Source of the DNA: Owenia fusiformis | Taxonomy: Eukaryota; Annelida; Polychaeta; Sabellida; Oweniidae | Direction: 5' to 3' | Assembly (NCBI GenBank): GCA_903813345.2 | Contig: CAIIXF020000005.1 | Location: 6,413,375 to 6,477,374 of the forward strand | DNA: 64,000 nt | Shown here: piece by piece, positions 35,266 to 49,100 of the stretch | How positions within the stretch are numbered: the stretch's first letter is position 1 | Layout of the letters: every line of letters begins with the position of its first letter | Program-made: the position numbers and the translations under genes | Notes under the pieces: model-generated | The model's database searches: none | What the model was told of the DNA's origin: nothing | What the model saw: the letters and a program-made list of their open reading frames with translations, nothing else

Positions 35266-36250
35266 CAGTGCGTATCAAAAAAACGCAACAGATTGTTATC
35301 TCGAAAAAGCACAAAACCAGTGATAACAGCATTGAATTCATTCAATGCACCATAACGCCATATATCTCCGCTTTACAATGATATATCATTCATTGATATT
35401 TGGTCATGGTTGGGCGAGTAATCATTCCATTTGCAAAGTGGGCCAAAATTAGCTTGGGGCCAAGTTATAAACATCGCAAAAGTCAGTGTACGGAGGCTGA
35501 TGCAATATTGGAAGAAAACATAGAACCAATGCTGACTGCATCCTTTTCATTCAATGTACCAAAAAGCCAAATTACTCCTCTTTGCAATGGAATATCATTC
35601 ATTCACAGGGAGTCATCTCTGGCCGAATAATCATTAATTTTGCAAAGTGGGGCAAAATTCAGCTCGGACCCAAGTTTTAAACATTGCAAAAAGTCAGTAC
35701 AAGGGGCATAGGGGCTATTGGAAAAAGGTGTGGCATAGACAGTAAAGTGTTCATACTCATACTCTTGCAAGAATACATCCTATACCCCTCCAAATTGCCA
35801 TCACTTCCTTGCACATAAAGATGCGCTCATCTGTCCACGTCATGCATGGTTTAGCCCTGAGTCATCTGTGGGTTAAAGCAGAGAAAAGCAGCCCAGGGCA
35901 ATTCTTTCTCGAGGTTTTTTCAATATCTGGTGGAGAAATTGTGAGCACAGATGCTCCTGAGATAGCTCCAAAGGAAAAAGTCACAACAATTCAAGTAAGA
36001 GGAACTTCCATTGGCACTTAGCCCTTGCACTGATTTTTTCAATATCTAAAACTTGGCGCAGAACCGATTTTGACCCACTGTGCAAATGGAAGGATTTCTC
36101 ACCCAACCATTATCACATGTAAATGAATGACATACCATTGCAAAGAGGAGAGCTGTGACTTTATGGTACATTGAATGAAATTGATGTAGTCATCACTAAT
36201 TTTGTGATTTAACGAGATAACTACTTGTTGCGTTTTTTTGATACGCCCTG
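35266..36250. mobile_element. 985-bp inverted-repeat element (TA target site)
   Basis: It starts CAGTGCGTATCAAAAAAACG and ends TTTTTTTGATACGCCCTG, flanked by TA (35264-35265, 36251-36252). The empty site is in copy 1 at about 4957 (ATATTATATAGTAGTC). The interior contains two related direct segments (GCAAAGTGGGGCAAAATT type, about 35430 and 35640). I could not identify a transposase. Tc1/mariner-like by TSD and end sequence. Confidence 0.8.
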
Positions 36251-36458
36251 TATAGTAGTCATAAATACAAAATGAAATTATAAAATTTAAATAATTGTCT
36301 GTTTATTTACTTATACGTAGCCTAATCCTTAGCAATTCGACTTATTCCCATAATGCCTTGCCATAGTAACATAATTTGAAATTATTCTGTTGATATACTC
36401 GATACTTACATGTAACTTTCAATAATTGCTAATTGTTAAAAAGGCCAAGTTACCTATA

Positions 36459-36945
36459 CTATTTATTTATTTATTCATTCATTTATTTAAGTGTCACCTA
36501 TTTAAGATAGCCAGCCCTACCTGAGCTTATGAGACACATTTTACATAAGTTACATATAACAATACAAATATATAATAAAATTAGTGCAGTTCAGTTCAAC
36601 ATTATTATTGATTTTTATTTTTAAATAAAACTTTTTTCCTTATATAGAATATTTTTTGCAAATACTTTCCAAAGCATTTAATATATTTTTTATTTTCAAA
36701 GATATCTTTAAAGGAATTGTTTTTGATTTCTTGAAGAAAAGACTTTCTAGCTTCTGAATAATATGAACACTCAAATACAAAATGGCTTTCATTTTCAATT
36801 TCATTTGAGTTACAAATTTGGCACTGTCTTTGGTTTACTGGAGTTTTCGGTTGAGTAAATCTCCCCGTTTCTATTGCTAAAGGAAGAATACCAGTTCTTA
36901 ACTGAGCTATTAAAGAGCGTTCACCCCTTGTCAATGATGATGTAA
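36459..36945 (-). pseudogene. Second non-LTR fragment (CCHC end) in the 3' flank of copy 5
   Basis: The minus-strand frame 36934-36605 contains QLRTGILPLAIETGR, a CCHC knuckle (CQICNSNEIENESHFVFEC) and a basic tail, matching the C-terminus of non-LTR ORF2 proteins. Its 3' tail is a TAAA-type microsatellite (plus strand TTTATTTATTTATTC, 36460-36490). TAAATGCCGGAC of the target occurs twice in a row on the right. It differs in sequence from the fragment at 34423-35085. Confidence 0.7.
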
Positions 36946-37145
36946 GTAAATGCCGGACTAAATGCCGGACTGTCGACAGTAAGACAATAATTGCAGATTG
37001 TTACAAAAGTGTAACAACTGTTACAGATGCTGAATCTCTTATGCTATTTGTTAAACGTTGGAGGCTGTAATACTATGTCACAACTTATTGGTGATGACAT
37101 AAAAACGGCCACTTAACAATGCACCATATTTATAGTGATAATTAT

Positions 37146-37151
37146 TTTATT
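37146..37151 (-). terminator. Poly(A) signal of gene copy 5
   Basis: AATAAA on the minus strand, about 34 bases past the stop, as in copies 1, 3 and 4. Confidence 0.5.
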
Positions 37152-37184
37152 CACTTTGGATTGCATACATTGTATATCATATGT

Positions 37185-40100
37185 TTAAGATGTGCAGACC
37201 ACACACGTCAACTCTGCCCCATCTTTGTAGTTTGGACAAGGTAAGGACCCACAAGATGCTTCCACAGCATAAAACAAGGCACCATTCTTATTAGCCCCAC
37301 TACCTGGTACTGCCTCTGGTGCTGCATCCATGCATTCAAATGTCCTTCTGCTGTGTTTTGGATGCTCTGATACAAGGTAACCAGTGTATTCGAAATGCCA
37401 TGCATCTGGACATGTCTTCCAAGCTGGGATCATGATAGATGTTGAGCGAGGCACTGAACAAACAGCACATGGTACATCTCTTTCGGAAAGTGATTCTCTG
37501 TCTCCAGGGGTGGGTGCATTGTCACCATCAAAAGGGTTCGAATGTCCACTGGCTGTTCCAACCTGATATTCAGCTCCATACATTAAAGCAGAATGTGTAC
37601 TTTTTGCTGTGTACCTTCCCCACTGTGGGGTTGTAGGGAGGCATTGGTAGTTGGAACCACCTCCTGTTTCTGTGTAATAGGAGCCCCCAGCTATACCTAA
37701 AATGGATTGATTTACGACTTGTTTAACATGTTTTATATAAGCAGAAACGGGCACAGACCACAGAGACATTGGTGGCTATGGACCAGTTACATTAGACTGT
37801 GTTGGCTCACCTTTCGCCACCGTGTGAATACTTTGGTGCAGACTGCGGGGCACGGCATGGGCACGCGATGGGCAAAACAAATAGTTTTATAGCAAGATAG
37901 ATTCAAGATTCAAGATTTTATTGTGTTTCAAAAACAATTGACTTCCTCACAAAACCAATTACAAGACATACAGTTATACAGTAAAATGCATTGTTTAGCA
38001 AATATTTATAACTATCTTACAAACTAATTTATTCCTTTTCCAAATAGCTCCCGATGTTGATTGAAAAGTTTATTTAAAAATTGTTTAAATTCGTTTTCAA
38101 TTTTATAATCATCTGAAATTTCATCCGACATATTGTTAAATGAATCAATAAAACTTAGATTGTTAAAAAATCATATCTGCAATCTTTATAACAATCGCAT
38201 AAAAGAAGAAAATGCTTTTCATCTTCCACTTCCCCCTCATAGCAAATTTTAACCAGTTTTCATATAATTTCCTAGTTTTCTATTTTCTCTTATTAAAATA
38301 CACGAAGACCTAGTCCATGTAGCGGCCTAGCGGGCCATGTTGTCGTCGATCAGTGATTGAATCTCAGCCTACATGGCGTTCATTTGAATTCAGCGATCGT
38401 TTCAACGTTTTTTGTTGGAATCTTCTTACCTCCGGTTATCCGATCGATGCTCCGGCATCCACTAAACTCTGATTGATATTTATCTGATAAAATATTTGTA
38501 TTTACCATTATATTCTATATATTTTCTTTGAATTTCAAGTTCAATTGCTTTAAAAGATTTTTATTCCAAACGTACTTTTCAAAAATATGTCCAAAATTAA
38601 AATACTTTAATAACAGGATCTTAAGAGGTTCTGGACAAATCATTTGATTCTGGACTTGTCATATTTTTTTTTCAACGAAATCACATCCAAGGGTTGAATT
38701 TTTATTAGCTATTTAGAGAGTGAGTCCTGCCTAGTATTAATTTCAATAAAAAAGTTAAAATAGAACCCTATTTGAGAGTCAATCTAATACTAACATTACA
38801 TTGATAAATTAAGGCAAATCCTGAAATATTTTTAAAGTGCATTTTTTTATGAAATATTATCCAGCAAGTATTTAGATGAAACGGTCTTATTTAAATACAA
38901 ATCATAACATGATGATATTTTTCATTAAACATTTTTCAATGAAATTCAATTGAAGGGTCAAGATAAAACGAGCTAATTTAGGTGAAAACCCTTACATGAT
39001 GATGTGTTTTCATAACTTCTTTCATAAAATTCCATCAAGGGGTGAAGATAAAATTATCGAATTTAAGTGATTAAGGATCACGAGGATATGTTTTCTTTGA
39101 TATTTTCTATGAAATCCCATCCAATGGTCAAGGTAAAATTTTGATTTTGATTTGGTATTAGGTCACGTCTTCGAAAGATCCATATAAGGCCCATAGAACC
39201 ATATAGGAACGTCATTTTGAATGTCACGTGATAGATCCATATAAGGCTTTTAGAACCATGTATGGAAAGATGAGGGGAAGCCCCTGACACCTGTTTCACG
39301 ATTTTATCCGAACGTTGTTCGGATCATTTCGGTTTTTATGCACTTCATTATTGTACCGAAGTTTGCCGATTCGATTCGTCGTATTTCGGAATCCTGGTGA
39401 CAATTTTATACTCCATTGGAGTATTTTTGACCTACTTCTTATGACGGAAATTCCCGAACCTTGTTCGGATTAATCCGGATTTTCTGACCTACTTTATCTA
39501 CCGAGATTTCACGAGTTAACATTCGTCTCATTCCGGAATCCTGGTGACAATTTTATACTCCATTGGAGTATTTTTGATCTACTTTTTCTGGATTTTGCCC
39601 TACTTATTATATCTTGACAACAAGCAAATCAAAATGTTCGACATGAACGGGTCTCGATCAACTAACCTAGACAATGGAAGCCAGGCACGCTAACCATGAG
39701 ACCAACGAGCTACCGATATGAAAGAACAAAAGTATTATATATTCATACTGAGCGTCAATTCAAAATGATCCTCACTTAAATACGACTCGTCAGTTGTATC
39801 CAGAATAGTAGAACGCCTATGGCGCTAGTGAATAACCAAGTCCCAGGTGAGTGGTTCGTATCCCTCCGTTATATACTATTTTTGTTTTATTAAATACGAC
39901 AGAAAGGAGCAAGGTGTAGGTTGAAAACAAGACGTTCGTTTGTTTCAAAACAGTTTGGAAACATTAATCTCTGATAATTTAAGGTTTTCCACTCCTGAAG
40001 GGCCTCTAGATCTATGAAATTCAATAATCAAGACTGTGTAAAATTTTTAGATATATGTAATACGTTTTCATACTTTAGCCTGTGGAATCAACTAAATATT

Positions 40101-43100
40101 ACATTTTGGATTTCATTGATATCCTGTCATAGTCCTAATTTTTTTTTGAGACATTATTTTTTCAACACTGATACAAATTTCCCTGACATTTCCCTGACAT
40201 ATCTACCGTTTCAAAATTCCCGGTCATCTTTGGCCCTTTTGACCTAATTTTAAAATTACCTGACATTTCCAGCACTTGGAAAATCAAGTAAGTCAATTTC
40301 CCTGACATTTCCAGGTGTGTACGAACCCTGGAAATATCCCAATGGCTCGCCCTATGAATCGCTAGCACAGATTGGATTGATTAGTGTTTCAAAATGGTGG
40401 ACGAAGTGTTTGATTAGATAATTTACATATTAAGCTTCTGAAAGGGGCAACAAGGCCTGTACATAGAAAATTCGAAATTTTTTACATTTTCTGAATTTTT
40501 AGGGCAACATTTGGCTTAACATCTTTTTTTATACATTTTTTCTTAAAATGTATGGATAAACAATAAAATTTCAGCATTAAGCAGTGCAAATTCAGTTCAA
40601 AGCTTCTATAAAGGGAGTCCAACTTATAGATTTTGAAAATCCGACTCGTTTAAAGAAGAATATCAGCAGCTTAAATCATACAAAATGGATGGAGGGGCGA
40701 TTTAGGCGATTTCTGCAAGAAAACTCAACAAATTTGGAAGATTTATTTTTTTCAAGATATTTACAACTGAATTGCCAAATGAATAGGCGCAGTGCATGGC
40801 AAAATATGTAAGGTCTTCTAGTATTTTTTGAACTGATACGCTTCTAAGATATGAGATCTACAGTTGGGGACAAAAATAAATGACAGGTCGATTTTCGATC
40901 GCCATTTCCTAATTATGGTGGTCTGAAAGCCCATGATTTCCAATATTGTCTAGATACATATCCCTTAAAATTTGTATATTTTACATTTTGTATAATCTCA
41001 TCCACTGATTTATGGCCTCTTGTAAATTCTCTTATTTTTAACATGGGAAATCCTCACTTCAGCAAATCCACCTGTCATTTATTTATGTCCCCAACTGTAT
41101 TATAAAAGGTGCATCATCATCATCATCATCAACGTGCAAAAGTCAATGTTTTGCTATAAATCAGGCAACAATGGTCTTCACGACCTGTAATAAATAGGTA
41201 TGAGGGGCGTTATCAGAGAATTTTCGTTATAAGTTTTTAAAAACTGATACGTATACTTATACTTATAAACCCAATAAACAAGGTGTTTCATAATTTCCTA
41301 ATTCGTCGGGAAATATCTCCTAGGACGGTAATAAAAGGGCCAATGGCATACCATCCATACCCCCTTGATGTAAAGCATGTTTAGTTGTGTCATATGTGTT
41401 TTCTAGAATCAAATAGGCTGATATAGCACACGGGTTTTACAGATTTATCTACTCTCAAATATATTTTTTGTAGATGATCGTTTTGAATCACCTTGTAGAA
41501 ATAACGAAGGGAGAATTAGTTCAGCTAATGAATAAGTCGAGCTGTTTGATTGGATACTATGCCTATTCAGCCGATTAATTTTAATAAGCCATTCTGGTCA
41601 GTAGGTCCACACATATACTATGCGGAGATCCAACTCTGTAAGTTTATAATCTGCGTTTAAAGGCCCTTTATACGTAAAAACTTAATAATTGACCTTATAA
41701 TTTCATGAGAACTTTGAAATGATCGACTCGTTCGTGTAGTGATTCACTTTAAAGGGTCTTGTTTATCGTACACTACAAGGACCCGTCAACTAGCGTTTAG
41801 TTTATCGTGTTCATAATTGACACTAGCAAAGGACATTGTATTCGCAGTCCCTAGTTGATGATGGAGCTTGACTATATCGGGAATAGTTATGCCCCACTTG
41901 GTACAGATTATGAAAATCAATTTGAATTGATTTTAGTTCGACAAGACCCTTTAAACTATAAGTATACGTATAAGATTTTGAAACAACTTATAACGAAAAT
42001 TCTCTATTATCACAACACTGACATTGCTCACTTTTTAAAGTTGTTTCAATGCGTTATATGTAAATGGGCGTGTGGAAGGCCCGTGGGTGGCAATAAAATA
42101 ACTCGAACTTCAAATTAAAATATATATAAAATAGTATATTTCAAACTTCAATGTTCAAAATACAATGCTCTGTAATGTACAACATGAACTCTTACAACAC
42201 CTACTGACAAGCCAACACCCAATGCAAACTCAGCTACATGTGAGTTAGAAAGACCATATAAGGGAACAATAGATATATAAAACTGACACAGTTTGCATAG
42301 TTGAATAACTGCTTTCAATAAAAGGTGAAAAGTGAACATGGTATTAAAAGAGTAAAACTGCAAACAACCTACTTATGGACCTGTTATATTGAGATGAATA
42401 GGGATTAATATGAACAGTAATAATATAAAATGTGAAAATGACCATGTTACATATACAAAAAATAACCCCATGTGAAATATCTATTCTTGTATTGCATTTT
42501 CGTTCACTGGATATATTTTAATTTGCATTGCTATTAGATACATATTAAGGGTGATATGAAAATTGAACCACGAAAACAGATGTACTTTAAGTTAAAGGGA
42601 ACTTTCTACCATACCCGCCATGCTATCTGACCCGAACGAGCCACCTTGTGGTGAGATTGGTAACTACCTGCTCGCATCTGCGTTATTACGCAGAAACATA
42701 AACGTATACACAAGGAAACTATAGGAGCTAACCTATTTTATCTCTGTATACATTTTAACTGTAATACATCGTTACAAAAAAATACAAAATACCTGTATAT
42801 TGATTTTTTGACCTTGACCGATTCTTGAATTGAATCGAATTTGTCCAAATGTCTTGAAACGTAAAATACCTAAATATTTATCTTTGACCTTGGGATGACC
42901 TTGTACAAGAAACATTAATGTTGACCTCGGTTCATCTAATCATAATTCGCCAAGGGCCATAGTATCATCAAACGCCAAATACCTAGACATTGATCGTTTA
43001 CCTTTGAATGAACTTAACTCTGACCTTCGGAGACCAACTTACTAAGGTTAAATGGTGTAGAAGGAGATGTCCCGACAGACAGACAAAATGACAGACAGAC

Positions 43101-46100
43101 CAAACATGCTTTTATAGTAGGTCTCGACATCTCCTTTTGCCCTCATACTTGATGGGCCAGTGAGCGTTCTACTAAGGTCAGATGTCAAAGTCATTCTAGA
43201 TTAAAGGCAGAATCAGATATATGTAGGTGACAAAATTACAAGCAACATGTACAATTGACGTACTTATCTATTCCTTACAATCTCAAATACAATATCTCAC
43301 AAAATATTTACGATATGTTAGAAATTGATGAAGTTATAATAGATTAAAAGTGCAAAATTGTAAATAATAAGTAACCATTCTTATAGAAGAAATATACAAA
43401 GTCATTGTTGTAAACTCTTTAGTTTTCCTGAAATAAAGTGTGCAGTTTTGGGATTTGATGAAGTTATAATAGATTAAAAGTGCAAAATTGTAAATAATAA
43501 GTAACCATTCTTATAGAAGAAATATACAAAGTCATTGTTGTAAACTCTTTAGTTTTCCTGAAATAAAGTGTGCAGTTTTGGGATTTTTAGATAATAGACA
43601 TGAAAAGGAATGACGTAAGCCAGAAATATTCTAAAATTGAAACAATTTTTTTGTTAGACTACTTGCTAGATCCGATTCTCTCTTTAAATGTCAATATCTA
43701 GGTTTACGCGTTCTTTACCCTTGGTCTGAGATTCGACCCTTGATGAGGCATGATTAGGTGACCTGAAGTCAAGGTCATTCCTATGTAAAATATCAATATC
43801 TATGTATTTGGTGATTTAAAGTCATTTCGGCTGCTGTGACCCTTGGCAACCAACGATTAGGTGAACTGAGTTCAAGGCCAATGTAACTGGGTCAAGTTTG
43901 TTTCAAGATCAAAAATTAATATCTAAGTATTTGGCGTTGAAAGGACCTTGAGGGCTACAATGACCCTTGACGACACATGATTAGGTGACCTAAGGTCAAA
44001 GTCAATGTGTATTGGCCAACGTTATTTCAAGGTCACATCTAGGTACTAGTATCTGGCGTTTCACGAGGTTTCAACAAGTTCATCTCAATTCAAAAATCAG
44101 TCAAAGTCAAGTTATCAATACAGGTATTTTGCATTTTATGGAGGCTGCTGCTATATGGGGACCCTTCGTGATCCACTCGAACATGTAGATTTCTAGTATT
44201 TGTAAAGATGTATAAAAGTTAAAATGTATACTTTCCATGAGCTCCTATCGTTGGATTTAAATAAGGAGTATGATTTTAAAATTGGCTAGGTCGTGGTTAA
44301 AGGTACGTTCACACCAACGGCGAATGCCACGCTTTAAATCGGCGAGCAAAGCGCCGTCATTTTTGTCATTTTTCTTCATACCAACGGCGCTTTGATGGCG
44401 CTTTAAAGCGGCTTGTAAAGCGGCACCAAAGCGTAACAAAGCTTGATTAAATCGTCGGGGTCATAATAGGTCGTAGAAAAGCTCAGAGTAAAGCGGGATA
44501 TTCGGCAAGAGCGCCAAAAAATGTTAAACTTTTTAAAAAATTTGGGCGCTCTGTTACGAATCGATTAAGCGCCGAGAGCGTATCAAAGCTTAACAAACCG
44601 TAACAAAGCTCAGAAAAGCTTGATCCAAAGCGTAGGAAAGCTTAAAATAGCTCTGATAGGTTCCTCACGTTTTGACCAGGCTTTGTTACGCTTGAAATCA
44701 CGCTTTGATAAGCATTATTACGCTTTGATGCGATTATGACGCTTTAAATCGGGCTCTGATACGATTGCCAAGCTCTGTTGTGCATTGTTACGCTCTGTAA
44801 AGCTCTGTCACGCATTGGAAAATGTTGAGATCGCCGATTTCATGCCGCTTTTGATCCAATGACTATATAAAGATGCAGTAGATCCATAAAACCATTGCAT
44901 CTTTGACTCGAGAACACGATGGCAGAACAACAAGATCCAGAAATTCCAGATGGACCAGAGCATGACCTATCTGAATAAGACATGATGTTTGACGCACGGC
45001 GTGAAAGAGCGTGAGAGAGCATGAGGAAGCTTGTCAAGCGTAACAAAGCCTAACAAAGCGTTTCAATTCTTGATGTAAGCGTCTCAATTTGTTGGAAAGC
45101 TTGAGAGTCCTTCATGAAAGCGTAACAAAGAGTGTCAGATATTGATGAAAGCGTCTGCCCTCGTGTCAGATCTTCATGCCAGATCGTAACAAATCTTGAG
45201 ACATCTTAACGAAGCGTGTAAAGTGGTAACAGACCGTGAAGAGACTGGGGTCCCCGCTTTGAACCAAGCTCTGTTAAGCTTTCCTACGCTTTGGGTCAAG
45301 CTTTGCTGAGCTTTGTTACGGTTTTTTAAGCTTTGATACGCTCTCGGCGCTTTAATCAATTCGTAACAGAACGCCCAAAATTTTTAAACAGTTTAACATT
45401 TTTTGGCGCTCTTGCCGAATATCCCGCATTACTCCGAACTTTTCTACGACCTATTACGACCCCGACGCTTTAATCAAGCTTTGTTACGCTTTGGTGCCGC
45501 TTTAAAAGCCGCTTTAAAGCGCCATCAAAGCGCCGTTGGTGCGAACGCTTAAACAGTTTAAATTTTTTAGCGCTCTTACCGAATATCCCGCTTTACTCCC
45601 GAGCTTTTCTACGACTTATTACGACCCCGACGCTTTAATCAAGCTTTGCTACGCTTTGGTGCCGCTTTACAAGCCGCTTTAAAGCGCCATCAAAGCGCCG
45701 TTGGTGTGAACGTAGCTTAAGCAACAATAGTATGTTCGAAATACCGCTGTGTAATGCCCGAATACATTTCTGAACACAATACTCAATCGGCCGGGCGCCG
45801 TAGTGAAAATCGGAGCAAATGTGACCAAGACATAAAACAATCGAATAATACTGTATCAGTTTCACATTTACAGCGGTCAAAAGCATTCACAAAAAAACGC
45901 CAGAGTTGGCAATCATATAAAATAAAACCAATCCCACTGTGATTCAAAGAAATAACCAATTTACTGCATTGAGTTCAATGTTATAACCATGTCGATTTAC
46001 ATGAGTGTCCGATTCATTGTACCAAATTTAAACATTGACTGTTCTCCAGAAAGCAATAAGCTGACATATATCATATTTTACATTTTAATACAACTGAAAA

Positions 46101-49100
46101 GATAATAAATGTTTTAATATAAAGTTGACGTAGTTGTAAATGTTTTCAGCGTAAAATCAAAGCACAACCATATAATTAAAAAAAATTACGCTGGGATTCC
46201 AACTGGATACAACTGACGAGTTGTATTTAAGGTGGCCTAAAGTGCTGCTTATTTTTTCGTGAAGCCACTCAGTAAAATTACGATTTCTCTGCACCCTGAT
46301 GTTCAATCAACATCATTCGAGTATCTATATGTTCCTGACACGTTCGGGCATCCGGTTATGACAACGTCTACCCAATGTTTGCACGAGAAATTGACGTAAT
46401 TCATGACTGACATCGGGAAGACAAAAATATGTGATATTCTTTCAGAATTGTTTATAATAACTATTTACAAAAACGTTCCCGATACACAATCCATTTAGGT
46501 AGGGTTTGTTTTAAAGTCGAAAAGCCCCAATAAGACAATACAAACCCAGATTAAACCCAGAAGAATGCAGATTTCATGTAATGATTTACGTTCATGTAAA
46601 CAAGTAAAGTACATATACACACTACTATACCTAACACCTAGAAATGCATATGATACTTTGTTTGTCTAATTGAATTGTTTAATATATTTTTGAAAGTGCC
46701 TTACTAGCATCTAATTTTCAACCGATAAACCATTCATAAGGAACAGACAAATAAAAACAAATACATAATCATTACTAATAAGCCAAATGAGTTGCTCATG
46801 AACACCAAATGCAAGGTATAGTAGAGTGATATAATCCCCATATAAAACACTGGCCTACGTGACATGTAAACACAGGTTCAAATAGAAATATAGAAAATTT
46901 TCAACATAGCATTTGCTTCCGTGTTCTGTATGCCCCTCTACCTGCTTAATAAGGCAATGTATCTTCAAATAAAACCTTAGCCAAGTAGATAAGGGTCTCT
47001 GGAACACTTTTGTATATAGTTTTCACGGCTTTGCATAAAAAACCTCCTACCTCATACCCACCTACGTGGAACATGATACAGTCATTGAAGGGTTCAATTT
47101 TAATGATTATTAAATCTCAAAATAGCTCAAAGTATTAACATTTCTACAATTCCGGCTTTGTTTTATGACTAGACAGATGACAGATCCATGAATAAAGGCA
47201 TGTGGATGCATTTTAATGTGTAATGATCAGAGGGCGCCCCGGGGGAATAAATAACTAACGACCGCGACCATAGGTCCAACAAGCCAGAAAAAGAAATTGA
47301 AAGAAAGTGTGCTAAATTCGATGCTCCGAGTGGGAATCGAACCCAGCTGGGATGTAGTAGCAACTTGCTATCAAGGATCGTTACAAATGCTTCTATAATT
47401 CATCATAAATTTAGATTTAATAGACTAAGATCTTTAAAATTGAACCCTTCAAAGACTGTATTATGTCCCACGTACGTGGGTAGGTGGGTATGAGGTAGGA
47501 GGTTTTTTATACAAAGCCAGTTTTCACAAGCAATTTTATTCCCGGACGCCCAAACGTGTCAGGAACACATATATATTTGAATGATCTTGATTGGACATCA
47601 GGTTGCAGAGAAATCGTATTTTTACTGAGTGGATTATTGAATTTCATAGATCTAGAGGCCCTTCAGGAGTGGAAAACCTTAAATTATCAGAGATTAATGT
47701 TTCCAAACTGTTTTGAAACAAACTAACGTCTTGTTTTCAACCTACACCTTGCTCCTTTCTGTCGTATTTAATAAAACAAAAATAGTATATCACGGAGGGA
47801 TACGAACCACTCACCTGGGACTTGGTTATTCACTAGCGCCATAGGCGTTCTACTATTCTGGATACAACTGACGAGTCGTATTTAAGTGAGGATCATTTTG
47901 AATTGACGCTCGGTATAAATATATAATACTTTTGTTCTTTCATATCGGTAGCTCGTTGGTCTCATGGTTAGCGTGCCTGGCTTCCATTGTCTAGGTTAGT
48001 TGATCGAGACCCGTTCATGTCGAACTTTTTGATTTGCTTGTTGTCAAGATATAATAAGTAGGGCAAAATCCAGAAAAAGTAGATCAAAAATACTCCAATG
48101 GAGTATAAAATTGTCACCAGGATTCCGGAATGAGACGAATGTTAACTCGTGAAATCTCGGTAGATAAAGTAGGTCAGAAAATCCGGATTAATCCGAACAA
48201 GGTTCGGGAATTTCCGTCATAAGAAGTAGGTCAAAAATACTCCAATGGAGTATAAAATTGTCACCAGGATTCCGAAATACGACGAATCGAATCGGCAAAC
48301 TTCGGTACAATAATGAAGTGCATAAAAACCGAAATGATCCGAACAACGTTCGGATAAAATCGTGAAACAGGTGTCAGGGGCTTCCCCTCATCTTTCCATA
48401 CATGGTTCTAAAAGCCTTATATGGATCTATCACGTGACATTCAAAATGACGTTCCTATATGGTTCTATGGGCCTTATATGGATCTTTCGAAGACGTGACC
48501 TAATACCAAATCAAAATCAAAATTTTACCTTGACCATTGGATGGGATTTCATAGAAAATATCAAAGAAAACATATCCTCGTGATCCTTAATCACTTAAAT
48601 TCGATAATTTTATCTTCACCCCTTGATGGAATTTTATGAAAGAACACATCATCATGTAAGGGTTTTCACCTAAATTAGCTCGTTTTATCTTGACCCTTCA
48701 ATTGAATTTCATTGAAAAATGTTTAATGAAAAATATCATCGTGTTATGATTTGTATTTAAATAAGACCGTTTCATCTAAATACTTGCTGGATAATATTTC
48801 ATAAAAAAATGCACTTTAAAAATATTTCAGGATTTGCCTTAATTTATCAATGTAATGTAAGTATTAGATTGACTCTCAAATAGGGTTCTATTTTAACTTT
48901 TTTTATTGAAATTAATACTAGGCAGGACTCACTCTCTAAATAGCTAATAAAAATTCAACCCTTGGATGTGATTTCGTTGAAAAAAAAATATGACAAGTCC
49001 AGAATCAAATGATTTGTCCAGAACCTCTTAAGATCCTGTTTAATATGCATTCCATATGTTTGACAAATATGTTATTCTTATGCCGAAATGATATATTTAT

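Larger units (their letters stand above)
38613..49039. mobile_element. 10.4-kb element with 1.4-kb terminal inverted repeats and TTAATA TSD
   Basis: The terminal inverted repeats are 38613-40029 and 47632-49039, nearly identical; the outer ends read ACAGGATCTTAAGAGG and the inverse. TTAATA flanks both sides (38607-38612, 49040-49045) and occurs once at the empty site in unit 4 (about 29115, ACTTTAATATGCATTCC). A 6-bp TSD with very long inverted repeats recalls Maverick/Polinton-class elements, but no polymerase, integrase, ATPase or capsid gene is visible and the ends are not AG...CT, so the class is open. The 7.6-kb interior is filled with smaller repeats and no intact gene. Confidence 0.8.

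Noticed and set aside
39078-39299. Identical 73-codon frames at 39078-39299 and 48362-48583
   Set aside because: The identity comes from the two arms of the inverted repeat; no domain or codon signal.
42780-44080. AAGGTCA half sites as nuclear-receptor elements
   Set aside because: They recur with a degenerate repeat of about 130 bp and are better explained by it.
38613-49039. Intact Polinton/Maverick element
   Set aside because: No DNA polymerase, integrase, packaging ATPase or capsid frame in 7.6 kb of interior, and the terminal bases differ from the AG...CT rule.
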